A stretch of 64,000 nt of DNA, from positions 263,120 to 327,119 of the forward strand of contig NZ_SWCI01000002.1 of assembly GCF_005116715.1 (NCBI RefSeq). Reading direction: 5' to 3'. Within the stretch, counting starts at the first letter, position 1. Each line of letters starts with the position of its first letter. The notes beneath the pieces are model-generated. The model was given only the letters and a program-made list of their open reading frames with translations, did not search any database and was not told where the DNA came from. The position numbers were made by a program, and so were the translations under genes. The stretch is from Ferrimonas sediminicola. Its GTDB lineage: Bacteria > Pseudomonadota > Gammaproteobacteria > Enterobacterales > Shewanellaceae. Shown piece after piece: positions 43,677 through 52,727 of this stretch.

Positions 43677-45383
43677 CTTCAGGGCATCGCTCAGCTCCGG
43701 GACGAAGGCGAGCTGACCCGGGACGGGACCGATACCGGCCCGTCTCAGAGTCTTCAGCGGCTGATACTGAAGATCCGACACCACCACCTGGGTCCCCTCA
43801 CTGCGGCAGATCTCCAGCCAACGCTCCAGGGCCGACAGCCCTCCGGCATCCAGCACCGGCACGCTGCTCATGTAGAGGATCACCCCTTTGACGCCCTGGG
43901 ACTCTGCCGCAATTTCGGCAAAGATCCGATCCGCCGCGGCAAAGAACAGCGGCCCGTTGATCTTCAGCACCCGCCAACCCTCGGGGGCGCCTTCAGGCAA
44001 CATCCGCGAGCTCAATTGAAGATCCCGCAGCCGGGTCATCTTCGCCAGTTCCCCCATAAACAGCACACTGGCCAGCATCAACCCGGCGCCGATGGCCACC
44101 ACCATGTCGAAGACCACGGTCATCACCAGGCAGCAGACAAGCACCAGCTGATCCCCCAGGGGGGAGCGGCGCAGCAACCGCAGCGCCTTGGGGGCCTCAC
44201 TCATGTTCCAGGCAACGGTCAGCAGCAACGCCGCCATCGCCGGCATCGGGATCCAGGAGAGCAGATCCGCCAGCAGCACCACCGACGCCAACACCACAGC
44301 GGAGTGAACCACGGCGGAGAGAGGACTGACCGCGCCGCTCTTGACGTTGGCCGCAGAGCGGGCGATGGCGGCGGTGGCCGGGATGCCGCCAAACAGCGGC
44401 GCCACCAGGTTTCCCAATCCCTGGCCCAGCAGCTCGCTGTTGGCGCTGTGGCGGGTTCCGGTCATGCCATCCACCACCATGGCACACAGCAGCGACTCGA
44501 TCGCCCCCAGCATGGCAATGGCCAGGGCAGAGGGGATCAGGTCGGTCAACAGTTGCAGCGACAGCCCCACAGGCTGACCGTCCGCCCCCGGCTGCTGCCA
44601 GGGCCAGATCAGCGAAGGCAGCAAGGGCGGCACCCCCTGTCCCTGGCTGCCGTCGGGCAACAGGTAGTGAAAGCGGCTGCCCAAGGTGTCCACCGCCATC
44701 CCCTGGCCCTGCAGCCACCAGGCGGCGGCCGCCGCCAGCGCCAGCACCGGCAAGTGGGGTGGGATGCGCAACCCCAGGCGGGGCCAGATCAGCAGCAACG
44801 CCAGGGTACCCAGGCCAATCACGGCACTGGGGCTGTGCCAGTCCGGCAAGGCCGTTACCAGCCAGCCCACCTGCTGCAACGCCCCATGCAGGTCACCGTC
44901 GCCGTGCAGCCCCAACAGATCCTTAAGCTGCATGACGGCGATCACCAGGGCGATCCCCGAGGTAAAGCCCAGGGTCACCGCCGGCGGCACGTATTGCACC
45001 AGGCGACCAACGCGCAGCAGCGCCATGACCACCAGCACCAGCCCGGAGAGCATGGTCGCCAGCAGCAGGCCACCGAGGCCATACTCCTGGGCGATGGGCA
45101 GCAGCAGCACCACGAACGCCGCCGTCGGGCCGGACACGCTAAACCGGCTGCCACCGGTGAGGGCGATGATCACGCCGGCGATCATGGCGGTGTACAGGCC
45201 GTGCTGGGGCGCCACACCGCTGGCGATCGCCAGAGCCATGGAGAGGGGCAACGCGATGATGCCCACCGTCAGGCCCGCCGAGATGTCGCTCAGCAGTTGC
45301 GGACGGCCGTAGGCGGAACTGACACAGGTGGCACGCAGGGCGTGTCCCAGTCTCAACGAGAACAGGTGCGGGCGGTATTTCAC
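43656..45383 (-). CDS. dauA: SulP-family anion (C4-dicarboxylate) transporter with STAS domain, DauA-like
   Basis: This ~575-residue protein has about 12-14 hydrophobic helices and a C-terminal STAS domain (SSVPVLDAGGLSALERWLEI). ISAGLTVGIIALPLSMALAIASG and LTGGSRFSVSGPTAAFVVLLLP match E. coli DauA/YchM closely, as does LGAIESLLCAMVVDGMTGTRH. DauA carries succinate and other C4-dicarboxylates at acidic pH. I prefer GTG 45383 (MKYRPHL) because upstream residues to 45497 do not resemble the family; the start is uncertain. It is convergent with the WYL regulator and shares ~20 bases. Confidence 0.88.
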   Translation of the reverse strand: MKYRPHLFSLRLGHALRATCVSSAYGRPQLLSDISAGLTVGIIALPLSMALAIASGVAPQHGLYTAMIAGVIIALTGGSRFSVSGPTAAFVVLLLPIAQEYGLGGLLLATMLSGLVLVVMALLRVGRLVQYVPPAVTLGFTSGIALVIAVMQLKDLLGLHGDGDLHGALQQVGWLVTALPDWHSPSAVIGLGTLALLLIWPRLGLRIPPHLPVLALAAAAAWWLQGQGMAVDTLGSRFHYLLPDGSQGQGVPPLLPSLIWPWQQPGADGQPVGLSLQLLTDLIPSALAIAMLGAIESLLCAMVVDGMTGTRHSANSELLGQGLGNLVAPLFGGIPATAAIARSAANVKSGAVSPLSAVVHSAVVLASVVLLADLLSWIPMPAMAALLLTVAWNMSEAPKALRLLRRSPLGDQLVLVCCLVMTVVFDMVVAIGAGLMLASVLFMGELAKMTRLRDLQLSSRMLPEGAPEGWRVLKINGPLFFAAADRIFAEIAAESQGVKGVILYMSSVPVLDAGGLSALERWLEICRSEGTQVVVSDLQYQPLKTLRRAGIGPVPGQLAFVPELSDALKLAVDPG

Positions 45384-45576
45384 TCGGGGGTTTCCAGTTG
45401 GTTGGAATCGACAGATGCCGGGCAGGCCCAATAGTGTAAGGTCATGGCCCGACCAGTTTCTGAGACGCCGCTCACACAATCGCCATTTCTGGGTCAAGGG
45501 TCACCCGTTCTCCAGCCGGTCCACCGCCCTGCCCGGGTGTCAGCCAGCCGGGGGCAACTTTGCCTCCGGATAGGGG

Positions 45577-45990
45577 TTACCCCTTGTCCCCGCTCCGCCC
45601 GCCGGCGCCGAGGCGTCGCTTCCAGGCGCAGGCCAGCGATTCATCGGACATGATCTGCCTGACCAGGAGCTCAATGAGCCGATCCTTTTTCTGGCGCTTG
45701 AGGTAGTTCACCAGCCAGTCGGGCGCCCGGCGCTGACGTTCCCACGCCAGGGCCACGGCCACGCAGTGCTTGCAGAACTCGCTGTGGTCCGAGGCTGGAC
45801 AGGAGCACTCCCCCTCTAGCAGCCGATCATTGAGGGTCAGGGTCACCGAATAGCTCTCCCTGCCCGACACCTGGGCCATCACCTGATCGCCGCGGATGGT
45901 CAGCGTTCCGACCCGGCCCTCCTGGAAGTAGTTGAGTCCCCGTTTGGCGCTGCGTTCGCCCGCCAGCAGGCTCAGCTTGTCCATATCCAT
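45577..45990 (-). CDS. SWIM zinc-finger protein
   Basis: The 137-residue product carries a SWIM motif (CSCPASDHSEFCKHCVAV, i.e. CxC then CxH) preceded by the usual beta-strands (YSVTLTLNDRLLEGE), with a C-terminal basic helical part. SWIM proteins bind nucleic acids or proteins and are common partners of MoxR/VWA systems, such as E. coli YehQ with YehL and YehP. It is transcribed divergently from ravA-viaA, suggesting a functional link. Confidence 0.87.
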   Translation of the reverse strand: MDMDKLSLLAGERSAKRGLNYFQEGRVGTLTIRGDQVMAQVSGRESYSVTLTLNDRLLEGECSCPASDHSEFCKHCVAVALAWERQRRAPDWLVNYLKRQKKDRLIELLVRQIMSDESLACAWKRRLGAGGRSGDKG

Positions 45991-46171
45991 AAATCCTCCT
46001 ATTTTCTGCAGCTTAATCCAATATTGTATGGAAAAGAATCAGTTGGGCTGGCCGTTGTTGAATTTCGGTCAACGGAAGGGTGACCCCATTCACATCTTAG
46101 GGTCGCCACACTCAGTCGCAGACCTGGACGCGGGTAGTATGGTAAAAAGAGTTGACCAGGCGGAGAGCCCC

Positions 46172-47770
46172 ATGGGTAAAGCCAGACAATCCCAGATCCA
46201 AGCCCTAATCGACCAGTTGGTGGTCGGCCTGCAGGAGCGCGAAGAGACCCTGGCCATCGCCCTGCTCGGGGCACTGACCGGCCAAAACAGTTTCCTCTAC
46301 GGCCCACCGGGCACCGCCAAGAGCCTGATGGCCAGGCGTATCGCCCAGGCCTTTGATGGCGACGCCTATTTCGAGTGCCTGATGAACCGCTTCAGCACCC
46401 CGGATGATGTGTTTGGCCCGGTCTCCCTCAGGGAGCTGAAGCAGGACAGGTACATCCGCCAGATCGACGGTTACCTGCCCACCGCCCGTTTCGCCTTCCT
46501 GGATGAGATCTGGAAGTCCAGCCCCGCCATCCTCAACACCCTGCTCACCCTGATCAACGAGCGGCTGTTCCGCAACGGCGAACACTCGCTGCCAGTGCCT
46601 CTGATGGCGCTGATGGCGGCCTCCAACGAGGTGCCTCAGGACGATCAGGGACTGGACGCACTCTATGATCGTTTCCTGATTAGGCTGATGGTCTCCCCCA
46701 CCCGTCGCTGGGACAACTTTGAGCAGTTGCTGCAGCAGCCGCCACTGGATGCTCCCGTCGAGGTTCAGGGGCGCATTCCCCTGGCGCAGTGGCAACAGTG
46801 GCAGCAGCAACTCACCCAGGTGTCCCTCAGCCCCTGTACTCTGGCGGTAATCCGTCACTTAAGGCGACAGATCGAGACCCAGGGTGAGACCCTCAACCTC
46901 TATGTCTCGGACCGGCGCTGGCAGCGGGCGGCGCTGCTGCTGAAGGCATCGGCGTTCTTCAACGATCGCAGGGTCACCAACCAAAGCGATACGCTGCTGC
47001 TGCGCCACTGCTTGTGGTCCGATCCGGAACACCGGGACGCCGTCTGCCAACTGGTGGAGCAGACGGTGTTTGAGGTGGCCTGCGCCGAGGGGGAGGGGCT
47101 GTCCAAGCTCTATGGTGAGATCGATCAGTGGCAGGAGGCACTGCAAACCCTGCTGTTCCACCAGGAGCCGGTCTACGACACCGTCGAGTTCTACCCCCAG
47201 CAATACTTCTTCGGCGGAGAAGAGGAGCGCAGGCAGAAGGACAGAAACCGCTTCTTCTACGTCAAGGCGATGGCCACCTACCAGCACGGTCTCGCCCGCA
47301 AGGAGCCGATCTACCTGGACTTCTACGTTCATCAGGAGCAGATGAACACCCGCCGCCCCTTCCACCCCATGGATACCCTGGGTAAAGAGATGGATCTGGT
47401 GCAGTGCCAGTTCGATGAACATGGAACCCTCTCCATCCGCTACAACGACAGCGGCAACTTTGACTCCAACGCCTGGGTGGTCAACAGCTTCAAGCCTGGG
47501 ATCCGCCATCATCGGGGCGACCGCCGCGACAAGGTCGACCGGGCGGAGGTGGACAGCCTCCTCGCCCGGGTGAGCCGTGCCCTGGCGCGGCTGGAGCACA
47601 CCCGGTCGGTGGCAGAGCGGGAGCTGGCGGACTACCAGGGTTGCTGCGACACCCCCTTCGTGCCGTCGAACCTGGTCAATCATGCCATGGAGGGACGCCT
47701 GGCCCAGATCGCCGACATCGAGCTGCACGCCCTCAAATGCAGTCAAATCCTGGCCCTGGAGGCGGCGTGA
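46172..47770 (+). CDS. ravA: MoxR-family AAA+ ATPase RavA
   Basis: The 532-residue product has Walker A GPPGTAKS (residues 44-51), Walker B FAFLDEIWKSSPAILNTLLT, sensor I AASNEVPQ and arginine-finger segment YDRFLIRL, typical of RavA. The RavA-type C-terminal half, with SDRRWQRAALLLKASAFF, is present, and the length exceeds that of YehL. RavA forms hexamers, binds LdcI and, with ViaA, modulates respiratory complexes. I start it at ATG 46172 with GGAGAG six bases upstream; ATG 46139 is the alternative. Its stop overlaps viaA by 4 bases (GTGA). Confidence 0.92.
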   Translation: MGKARQSQIQALIDQLVVGLQEREETLAIALLGALTGQNSFLYGPPGTAKSLMARRIAQAFDGDAYFECLMNRFSTPDDVFGPVSLRELKQDRYIRQIDGYLPTARFAFLDEIWKSSPAILNTLLTLINERLFRNGEHSLPVPLMALMAASNEVPQDDQGLDALYDRFLIRLMVSPTRRWDNFEQLLQQPPLDAPVEVQGRIPLAQWQQWQQQLTQVSLSPCTLAVIRHLRRQIETQGETLNLYVSDRRWQRAALLLKASAFFNDRRVTNQSDTLLLRHCLWSDPEHRDAVCQLVEQTVFEVACAEGEGLSKLYGEIDQWQEALQTLLFHQEPVYDTVEFYPQQYFFGGEEERRQKDRNRFFYVKAMATYQHGLARKEPIYLDFYVHQEQMNTRRPFHPMDTLGKEMDLVQCQFDEHGTLSIRYNDSGNFDSNAWVVNSFKPGIRHHRGDRRDKVDRAEVDSLLARVSRALARLEHTRSVAERELADYQGCCDTPFVPSNLVNHAMEGRLAQIADIELHALKCSQILALEAA

Positions 47771-49254
47771 ACCTGCACCAGGAGCTTGGCGATTCGCTGT
47801 ACCAGAGTTACGGCGACCTGCTCAGCGCCTCCCCGGCACTCAACGCCCGCTTACAGCAAACCCTGGACACCCTGGAGCTTAAAGCACAACGGATCCTCGA
47901 GGAGGAGACCCCCTACCTGGCTCATCGCCAGTACCTGGACGAGGCGCAAGCCAACCTGGCCCGTCAACCTGAGGATCGCGGCTGCCTCTCCGAGGAGTGG
48001 CAGCAGTTTCGCAGCCTGCTGCGACAGGAGGGGATGCCGGACAACGCCCGCTTCTGGGAGCAGCAGATCGCCACCGCCCCCGGCCGCAACCGGGGAATCA
48101 CCCTGATCCGGCGGCTGCTGCAGATGGAGTGGCGAAAACAGTTGGAGCGACTGGAAGCCAGTTGGCAGATTCAGCGTCTCAGCGGCTTCAGGCAGGATAT
48201 GCTGGAACAACTCAAGGCCTGGTTGAAGATGATCACCGAGTTGAGTCGCCACTTCGCCCCCCTGGGGCTGGACCCTGGCCGTCTGGTTGACTTCTCGGCG
48301 GTCCAGGGGGGCGTGACCGACATCGACCAGTTGAAACGCTGGGCCGATTATATGGCGGACAACCCTGAGGTGATGGCGTTGTGTCGCCGCATCGGCAAGA
48401 TGCGCCAACCCAGCTATGGCGAACGGCTGGAGCCGGTGATGGTCAAACGCAAACTGCCCAGGCTGATGGACAACGCCCCGGCGCCGGAGTCCATCAGCGG
48501 CATCCGCGTTGGCCGCGATCTTCCCCTTGCCCTGCCGGCGGAGCTGGCGCTCATCGGCGAGGCCGCCGCCGACACCCTGTTTAACCTGCGATACCTGGAG
48601 GCGCAACTGGCCTGCTTCGATCGCCGCGGCTGGGAGCAGGAGTACGTCACCTGCGAGGTGTGGGAACAGCACGCGGTGCGCTTCCAGGAGAACAACGGTC
48701 CGATGATCCTCTGCGTTGACACCAGCCTTTCCATGCAGGGCGCTCCAGAGCAGGTGGCCAAGGCGGTCAGCCTCTACCTGGCGCTGACGGCCCGCTCTGG
48801 TCAGCGCCCCTGCTACCTGATCAACTTTTCCACCGAGGTCGCTACACTGAACCTGTCCGGCGCCGATGCTCTGCCCGCCCTGCTCGGCTTCCTGGGGCAA
48901 TCCTTCTACGGCGGCACCGACGTGGTTCCCGCCCTGGAGGCTGCCCTGGAGCTGATGTCTCAGCAGGCATTCCGGCTGGCGGATCTGGTGATTCTGTCGG
49001 ACTTTGTCATGGCCACCCTGCCCCAGCCCCAGGTCGAGGCGATGTCGGCCATGCGCGCCCGGGGCAACCGCTTCTATGCAGTGGTCATCGGCGAGATGCC
49101 CGGCAATGACCGCTATCAGCAGCTGTTTGACTGCCAGTGGCACTATGACGCGGAGACCGGCGCCATCAGCGAGAAACTAAGGGATCCTCAGGCGGATGCC
49201 CGACTCTCTGCCGAGGCTGCGGTGCGCACCCAGGGACTCCAGGGATCCGCCTGA
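47767..49254 (+). CDS. viaA: VWA-domain protein ViaA
   Basis: The 495-residue product ends with a von Willebrand A domain bearing an intact MIDAS (CVDTSLSMQG, then GGTD and VILSDF). The N-terminal half is helical, as in E. coli ViaA. GTG 47767 overlaps the ravA stop. RavA-ViaA interact with fumarate reductase and NADH dehydrogenase and raise aminoglycoside uptake. The gene order matches the E. coli operon. Confidence 0.92.
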   Translation: MNLHQELGDSLYQSYGDLLSASPALNARLQQTLDTLELKAQRILEEETPYLAHRQYLDEAQANLARQPEDRGCLSEEWQQFRSLLRQEGMPDNARFWEQQIATAPGRNRGITLIRRLLQMEWRKQLERLEASWQIQRLSGFRQDMLEQLKAWLKMITELSRHFAPLGLDPGRLVDFSAVQGGVTDIDQLKRWADYMADNPEVMALCRRIGKMRQPSYGERLEPVMVKRKLPRLMDNAPAPESISGIRVGRDLPLALPAELALIGEAAADTLFNLRYLEAQLACFDRRGWEQEYVTCEVWEQHAVRFQENNGPMILCVDTSLSMQGAPEQVAKAVSLYLALTARSGQRPCYLINFSTEVATLNLSGADALPALLGFLGQSFYGGTDVVPALEAALELMSQQAFRLADLVILSDFVMATLPQPQVEAMSAMRARGNRFYAVVIGEMPGNDRYQQLFDCQWHYDAETGAISEKLRDPQADARLSAEAAVRTQGLQGSA

Positions 49255-49331
49255 ACCCTGATATTTTCGGCAGTTTCTGGTACCATCTCCGGCAAATTTC
49301 TCCGGGGTCCCCCCCCTCACAGGAACAACCG

Positions 49332-49715
49332 ATGACCGATACTCCCAACCTGGCGCCCGAACTGCAGCGGATCGCCGACTTCTACCAGCTGGAAACCGAC
49401 GCCTACGACGGCTTGCGTTCCATCCATGACGCCGTGGAGCAACCGCTGCGCCACGACTTTGACCACCTGCCCGCCAGCGCCCAGGGCGTGCTGGGCAGCT
49501 TCGAGCGGCTGCACGCCTCCGTCAGCTACAACCTGCTGGGTGCCACCGCCGAGACCCTGCGCCTGACCCAGGAAGCCGATCTCTCCGAGGAGCAGCGCGC
49601 GTCCCATCTGGAGAGCGTACTGGCACGAGGCATCAAGCTGATGCTGAAAAACGTCAAGGCGGCCCGCCGCGACCCCGTTCTTAAGCGGCAGCTCAACGAA
49701 CCCTTTGCGGATTAA
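49332..49715 (+). CDS. Conserved hypothetical protein, helical (127 aa)
   Basis: The product is predicted soluble and almost fully helical, from MTDTPNLAPELQRIADFYQ to AARRDPVLKRQLNEPFAD, with no cysteine. I do not recognise the family. It sits 11 bases before the DUF2750 gene and on the same strand, so the two are likely cotranscribed. Confidence 0.75.
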   Translation: MTDTPNLAPELQRIADFYQLETDAYDGLRSIHDAVEQPLRHDFDHLPASAQGVLGSFERLHASVSYNLLGATAETLRLTQEADLSEEQRASHLESVLARGIKLMLKNVKAARRDPVLKRQLNEPFAD

Positions 49716-49726
49716 GGAGAGAGAGA

Positions 49727-50077
49727 ATGATCAAGTTGGATACCACCCCGGAGGCGGTCAAGGCCTTTGTCACCGCCACTTTCGAAGGACGCGGCTTCTG
49801 GGGACTGACCCAGGGCGAGGAGTGGGTCATCTGTGACTCCGCCCAGTTTGAGGAGAGTGATGTGCTGCCGCTGTGGTCCACCGAAGCGGCCGCCAAGGCT
49901 CACTGCATCGACGACTGGTCCCACTACCAGATCACCTTCATTCCACTGGAGGAGTTTTTCGAGTTCTGGCTCAATGACCTGAACGAAGACGGCGTGCTGG
50001 TTGGCTGTGACTGGCCGCTGGATGGCGACGCCCATGAGATGGATGCCATGGAGCTGGCCAAGCTCTACCGGGCCTGA
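49727..50077 (+). CDS. DUF2750 family protein
   Basis: The 116-residue product has the DUF2750 pattern: WVICDSAQFEESDVLPLWST, AKAHCIDDW and LEEFFEFWLNDLNEDGVLVG. It is small, acidic and soluble. The function is unknown. AAGGAGAGAGA gives a good ribosome binding site before ATG 49727. A stem-loop (about 50091-50111) follows without a T tail. Confidence 0.85.
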   Translation: MIKLDTTPEAVKAFVTATFEGRGFWGLTQGEEWVICDSAQFEESDVLPLWSTEAAAKAHCIDDWSHYQITFIPLEEFFEFWLNDLNEDGVLVGCDWPLDGDAHEMDAMELAKLYRA

Positions 50078-50090
50078 GGCCCGGGCAGAG

Positions 50091-50111
50091 AGAGGGCCAG
50101 CCTGGCCCTCT
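50091..50111 (+). other. Perfect hairpin after the DUF2750 gene
   Basis: AGAGGGCCAG and CTGGCCCTCT pair around one base. There is no T run, so it may be a transcript-stabilising or weak terminating structure at the end of the two-gene unit. Confidence 0.45.
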
Positions 50112-50225
50112 CCGAGCCTGAGTTGAGCTCTGCCGCCATCCGTTCCTGGGCCGGAACCGGCGGCTACCACCTGCGCCAACCTGGCCGGGAGTACGCCCTT
50201 CAGCAAGCGGCCGCAGGGCGCACCG

Positions 50226-50882
50226 CTACAGCCCGCTCAGGGTGCTCCAGAGGATGCCGCCTCCCACCAGGACAAACACCGCGCCACAGATCCCATCCAG
50301 GGTCAGCGCGGCTCGCTGCAATCTGGCCTGCAGCGTTCGCGATGTCAGCAGCTGAGCCAGCAGGGAGAACCAGGTCAGAGACAGCGCCCACAGCAGCACC
50401 AGAGCGCCCATTTTTCCTTGTGCAGAGAGGTCTGCGGGAACTAGTGTAGAGAATAGCGACACAAAAAAGACCAGAGCCTTGGGATTGAGCAGGTTGGTCA
50501 TCAAGCCACGGACAAAGGCGTTCAGAGGGCCCTCGAGCCCGGCTTCCACCTCAACCCTGGCCAGGCTGCGCCCCTCCCCCTGATGGCGCAGGACATAGCC
50601 CAAGGCCCCCACACCCAGCCACAACAGGTAGCTGCCGCCGGCCAGCTTGATGATCACAAACCACAGGGGGTGCTGCCGAATCAACAGGCTGACGCCGGTA
50701 AGACTGAGGATGGAGTGCAGCAGGATCCCCACCGACAGCCCCAGGGCGATCAGCAGGCCGGTACGACGGCCATAGCGACTGGCACTCTGAACCACCAGCG
50801 CCACATCCGGCCCCGGACTGGCCAGGGCGATGGCGTGGATGGTGGCCAGAGTCATCAGCAGATTGAGTTCAGAGGCGGTCAT
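50226..50882 (-). CDS. LysE/RhtB-family amino-acid exporter
   Basis: The 218-residue product has six hydrophobic helices and the LysE signature ALASPGPDVALVVQSASRYGRRTG, with TNLLNPKALVFFVSLF in helix 4. It exports an amino acid or metabolite. I start it at ATG 50882 (MTASEL), which lies 14 bases inside the end of the upstream AraC regulator, so the two are translationally coupled and the regulator likely controls the exporter. Confidence 0.9.
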   Translation of the reverse strand: MTASELNLLMTLATIHAIALASPGPDVALVVQSASRYGRRTGLLIALGLSVGILLHSILSLTGVSLLIRQHPLWFVIIKLAGGSYLLWLGVGALGYVLRHQGEGRSLARVEVEAGLEGPLNAFVRGLMTNLLNPKALVFFVSLFSTLVPADLSAQGKMGALVLLWALSLTWFSLLAQLLTSRTLQARLQRAALTLDGICGAVFVLVGGGILWSTLSGL

Positions 50883-51699
50883 CGGCCCGGCCTCCCTTGG
50901 CATAGGCACAGATCTGGCCCGGCGTGGCACCGAACCGCTGCTTGAACATCCGGGAGAAGTGGGCCTGGTCATAGAATCCGACCGACTGGGCCACCTGAGT
51001 GACACCGGCCCCTTGCCGTAATCCCTGCATCGCCTTTTCCAACCTGAGCCGGGTCAGCCAGGCATAGGGGGGCAGACCGGTCGTTTCCTTGAACGCCCTC
51101 GTCAATCCCGCCTCGGTCAGGCCGCACAGCGCGGCAAGGTCCGCCAGCCGGATCGACTGGTCCAGATGCGCCATCATGTAGTCACGGATCTCATCCAGAT
51201 TGCGCCGGCCAAGTTTCGGGGAGCGTCGCAGCCGAACACGGCCATGGCGAGACACCAGCTGCTCCAGCATCTCCAGGGACACACAGTCCCGGGTCAGGGT
51301 GGCCGGCTGCCGGCTCCCCAGAAAGCTGTGGGTGGCTACCAGGCCACGAAACAACTCGGGATCGCGCACCTGGTGCTGCTTGAATTCCAGCTCCTTTTGG
51401 CCGGTCAACTCGTCCAGCGAGCGGTTCAGCCACCTGGCGCCCAGGGTGAACACCTTGGCTTGATAGCCCCTGCCATCCATCGCCTGACCATCGTGAAGCT
51501 GATCCGGCGGCATGAACACCAGATGGCCCGGCGCCGCCTGGTGAGACGCACCGCGACAGTGGTAGCGCTGGGCACCGCCGACGATCAAGCCGACGTGGTA
51601 TTCGAGGTGATAGTGGCGACGAAAAGCAAAGTTGGCGTAGCTGGCATCGATCAGTCCGACACCTTCGATCTCACTCTGCCTGATACAAACCCGATTCAC
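50869..51699 (-). CDS. AraC-family regulator with cupin sensor domain
   Basis: The 276-residue product has an N-terminal cupin-like half (HYHLEYHVGLIVGGAQRYHC and PGHLVFMPPDQLHDG) and a C-terminal pair of helix-turn-helices (LADLAALCGLTEAGLTRAFK and VAQSVGFYDQAHFSRMFKQR). It probably senses an amino acid and controls the coupled LysE-type exporter. The start is GTG 51699 with GAGGGGA upstream. Confidence 0.92.
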   Translation of the reverse strand: MNRVCIRQSEIEGVGLIDASYANFAFRRHYHLEYHVGLIVGGAQRYHCRGASHQAAPGHLVFMPPDQLHDGQAMDGRGYQAKVFTLGARWLNRSLDELTGQKELEFKQHQVRDPELFRGLVATHSFLGSRQPATLTRDCVSLEMLEQLVSRHGRVRLRRSPKLGRRNLDEIRDYMMAHLDQSIRLADLAALCGLTEAGLTRAFKETTGLPPYAWLTRLRLEKAMQGLRQGAGVTQVAQSVGFYDQAHFSRMFKQRFGATPGQICAYAKGGRADDRL

Positions 51700-51767
51700 A
51701 CTGTCCCCTCATTGACGATTCATAGGGCCATTTCATCACGGCTCGCCCAGGCTCACTTGTAGATTTC

Positions 51768-52319
51768 CTATCTTTTTACCAGAGATCGGGCCGGATTGCC
51801 GCCAACGCGATCACCGGCAGCCACATCACGGGTGACCACGGCGCCGGCGGCGATCACCGCCTCGTCCCCTATGGTCACCCCGGGCAGGATGATCACGCCG
51901 CCGCCGATCCAGACCCGGTCGCCGATCACCACAGGCTGGGCCCGCTCCTCTCCGGCAACACGGGCCGCCGCCTCCAGGGCGTGGTTAACGGTGTAGATCT
52001 GCACCTTGGGGCCAATGAACACCTGATCGCCGATGGTCACCCCGCCATGATCCAGGATCACCGCGTCCCAGTTGATGAAGCTCTGGGCCCCCACCCGGAT
52101 GTGGCAACCGTAACAGGTGGTGAAGGGCTGCTGGATATGGGCCGTCGGATGCAGCCCGATCCCAAGCTCCTCCAGGTAGGCGCGACGTGTCTGCCGATCC
52201 GGTTCATGGTTGAACAGGAACAGCAGCCGTTCCGCCTTGGTCCTGAGCTGATCCAGCTCGTCATCGAACATGGAGTACAGCTCTCCCGCCTTCATCTTTT
52301 GCAACTCGCTCAGGCTCAT
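51768..52319 (-). CDS. Sugar O-acetyltransferase (Maa/LacA-like hexapeptide protein)
   Basis: The 183-residue product has an N-terminal mac domain (KMKAGELYSMFDDELDQLR) and a left-handed beta-helix with hexapeptide repeats (VTIGDQVFIGP, VVIGDRVWIGGGVIILPGVT). The catalytic His is probably in TVNHAL. It acetylates a sugar from acetyl-CoA. ATG 52319 has GAGG upstream; the GTG two codons earlier is less likely. Confidence 0.9.
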   Translation of the reverse strand: MSLSELQKMKAGELYSMFDDELDQLRTKAERLLFLFNHEPDRQTRRAYLEELGIGLHPTAHIQQPFTTCYGCHIRVGAQSFINWDAVILDHGGVTIGDQVFIGPKVQIYTVNHALEAAARVAGEERAQPVVIGDRVWIGGGVIILPGVTIGDEAVIAAGAVVTRDVAAGDRVGGNPARSLVKR

Positions 52320-52578
52320 CTTCACCTCTTGGTATCACTGAGAGTGGCCATGATACCCCAACTCACCGCCCCTGCGGTATAAACACGATTTAACCACCTG
52401 ATTTAGTGCTATTAATACAATTGTTGCGGCCATTGAAATCGGCCCTCAGTGGCCTGGCTGTTCTCCCAAAAAAACGCAGCTACCCCTATTGAGGTAGTTC
52501 ACGATTCTGAACATTGTCCCGATTCAAAACTGTGGCAATGTCGTCAGAAATTTGGCTCAACTCACACTATTCGGACTT

Positions 52579-52588
52579 CTGTTCATAT
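52579..52588 (+). promoter_or_regulatory. TorR box 1 upstream of dmsE
   Basis: CTGTTCATAT is an exact match to the E. coli tor box consensus. It lies about 140 bases before the dmsE start and starts 21 bases before box 2. Confidence 0.75.
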
Positions 52589-52599
52589 TTTTTCATATT

Positions 52600-52609
52600 C
52601 TGTTCTTGA
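52600..52609 (+). promoter_or_regulatory. TorR-box-like repeat 2
   Basis: CTGTTCTTGA shares the CTGTTC core and one further base with the consensus (7 of 10). It is in direct orientation, two helical turns from box 1. Confidence 0.5.
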
Positions 52610-52630
52610 TCCTTCACATCCCTGCCCAAC

Positions 52631-52640
52631 TTGTTCATAC
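52631..52640 (+). promoter_or_regulatory. TorR-box-like repeat 3
   Basis: TTGTTCATAC matches 8 of 10 consensus positions in direct orientation, 31 bases (about three turns) from repeat 2 and just upstream of a possible -10 element. Confidence 0.5.
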
Positions 52641-52727
52641 CCACTCCCTATTCTGACCCCATCGACAACCGATGGGTGGCACCCAGGTGATCACCCGCAA
52701 CCCCAAGCAGACAAGAGAGTGATAGCA

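Larger units (their letters stand above)
52320..52727. other. 408-base control region upstream of the dms cluster
   Basis: No coding frame with family support is present. The distal half contains further GTTC cores: CTGTTC at 52458-52463 and an inverted pair GTTCA (52497-52501) / TGAAC (52508-52512). The proximal half holds the TorR-box array. TATTCT at 52649-52654 could be a -10 element; its -35 position is poor, as in activator-dependent promoters. Confidence 0.6.

Noticed and set aside
45384..45497. 38-residue N-terminal extension of the SulP transporter
   Set aside because: The residues are not SulP-like; GTG 45383 fits the usual family length better.
52449..52727. Upstream extension of the dmsE frame
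   Set aside because: It would bury the signal peptide behind 93 residues and covers the TorR-box region.
52320..52727. Small RNA gene or ORF in the dms control region
   Set aside because: No conserved stem-terminator unit or supported reading frame is visible; the sequence is better explained as regulatory.
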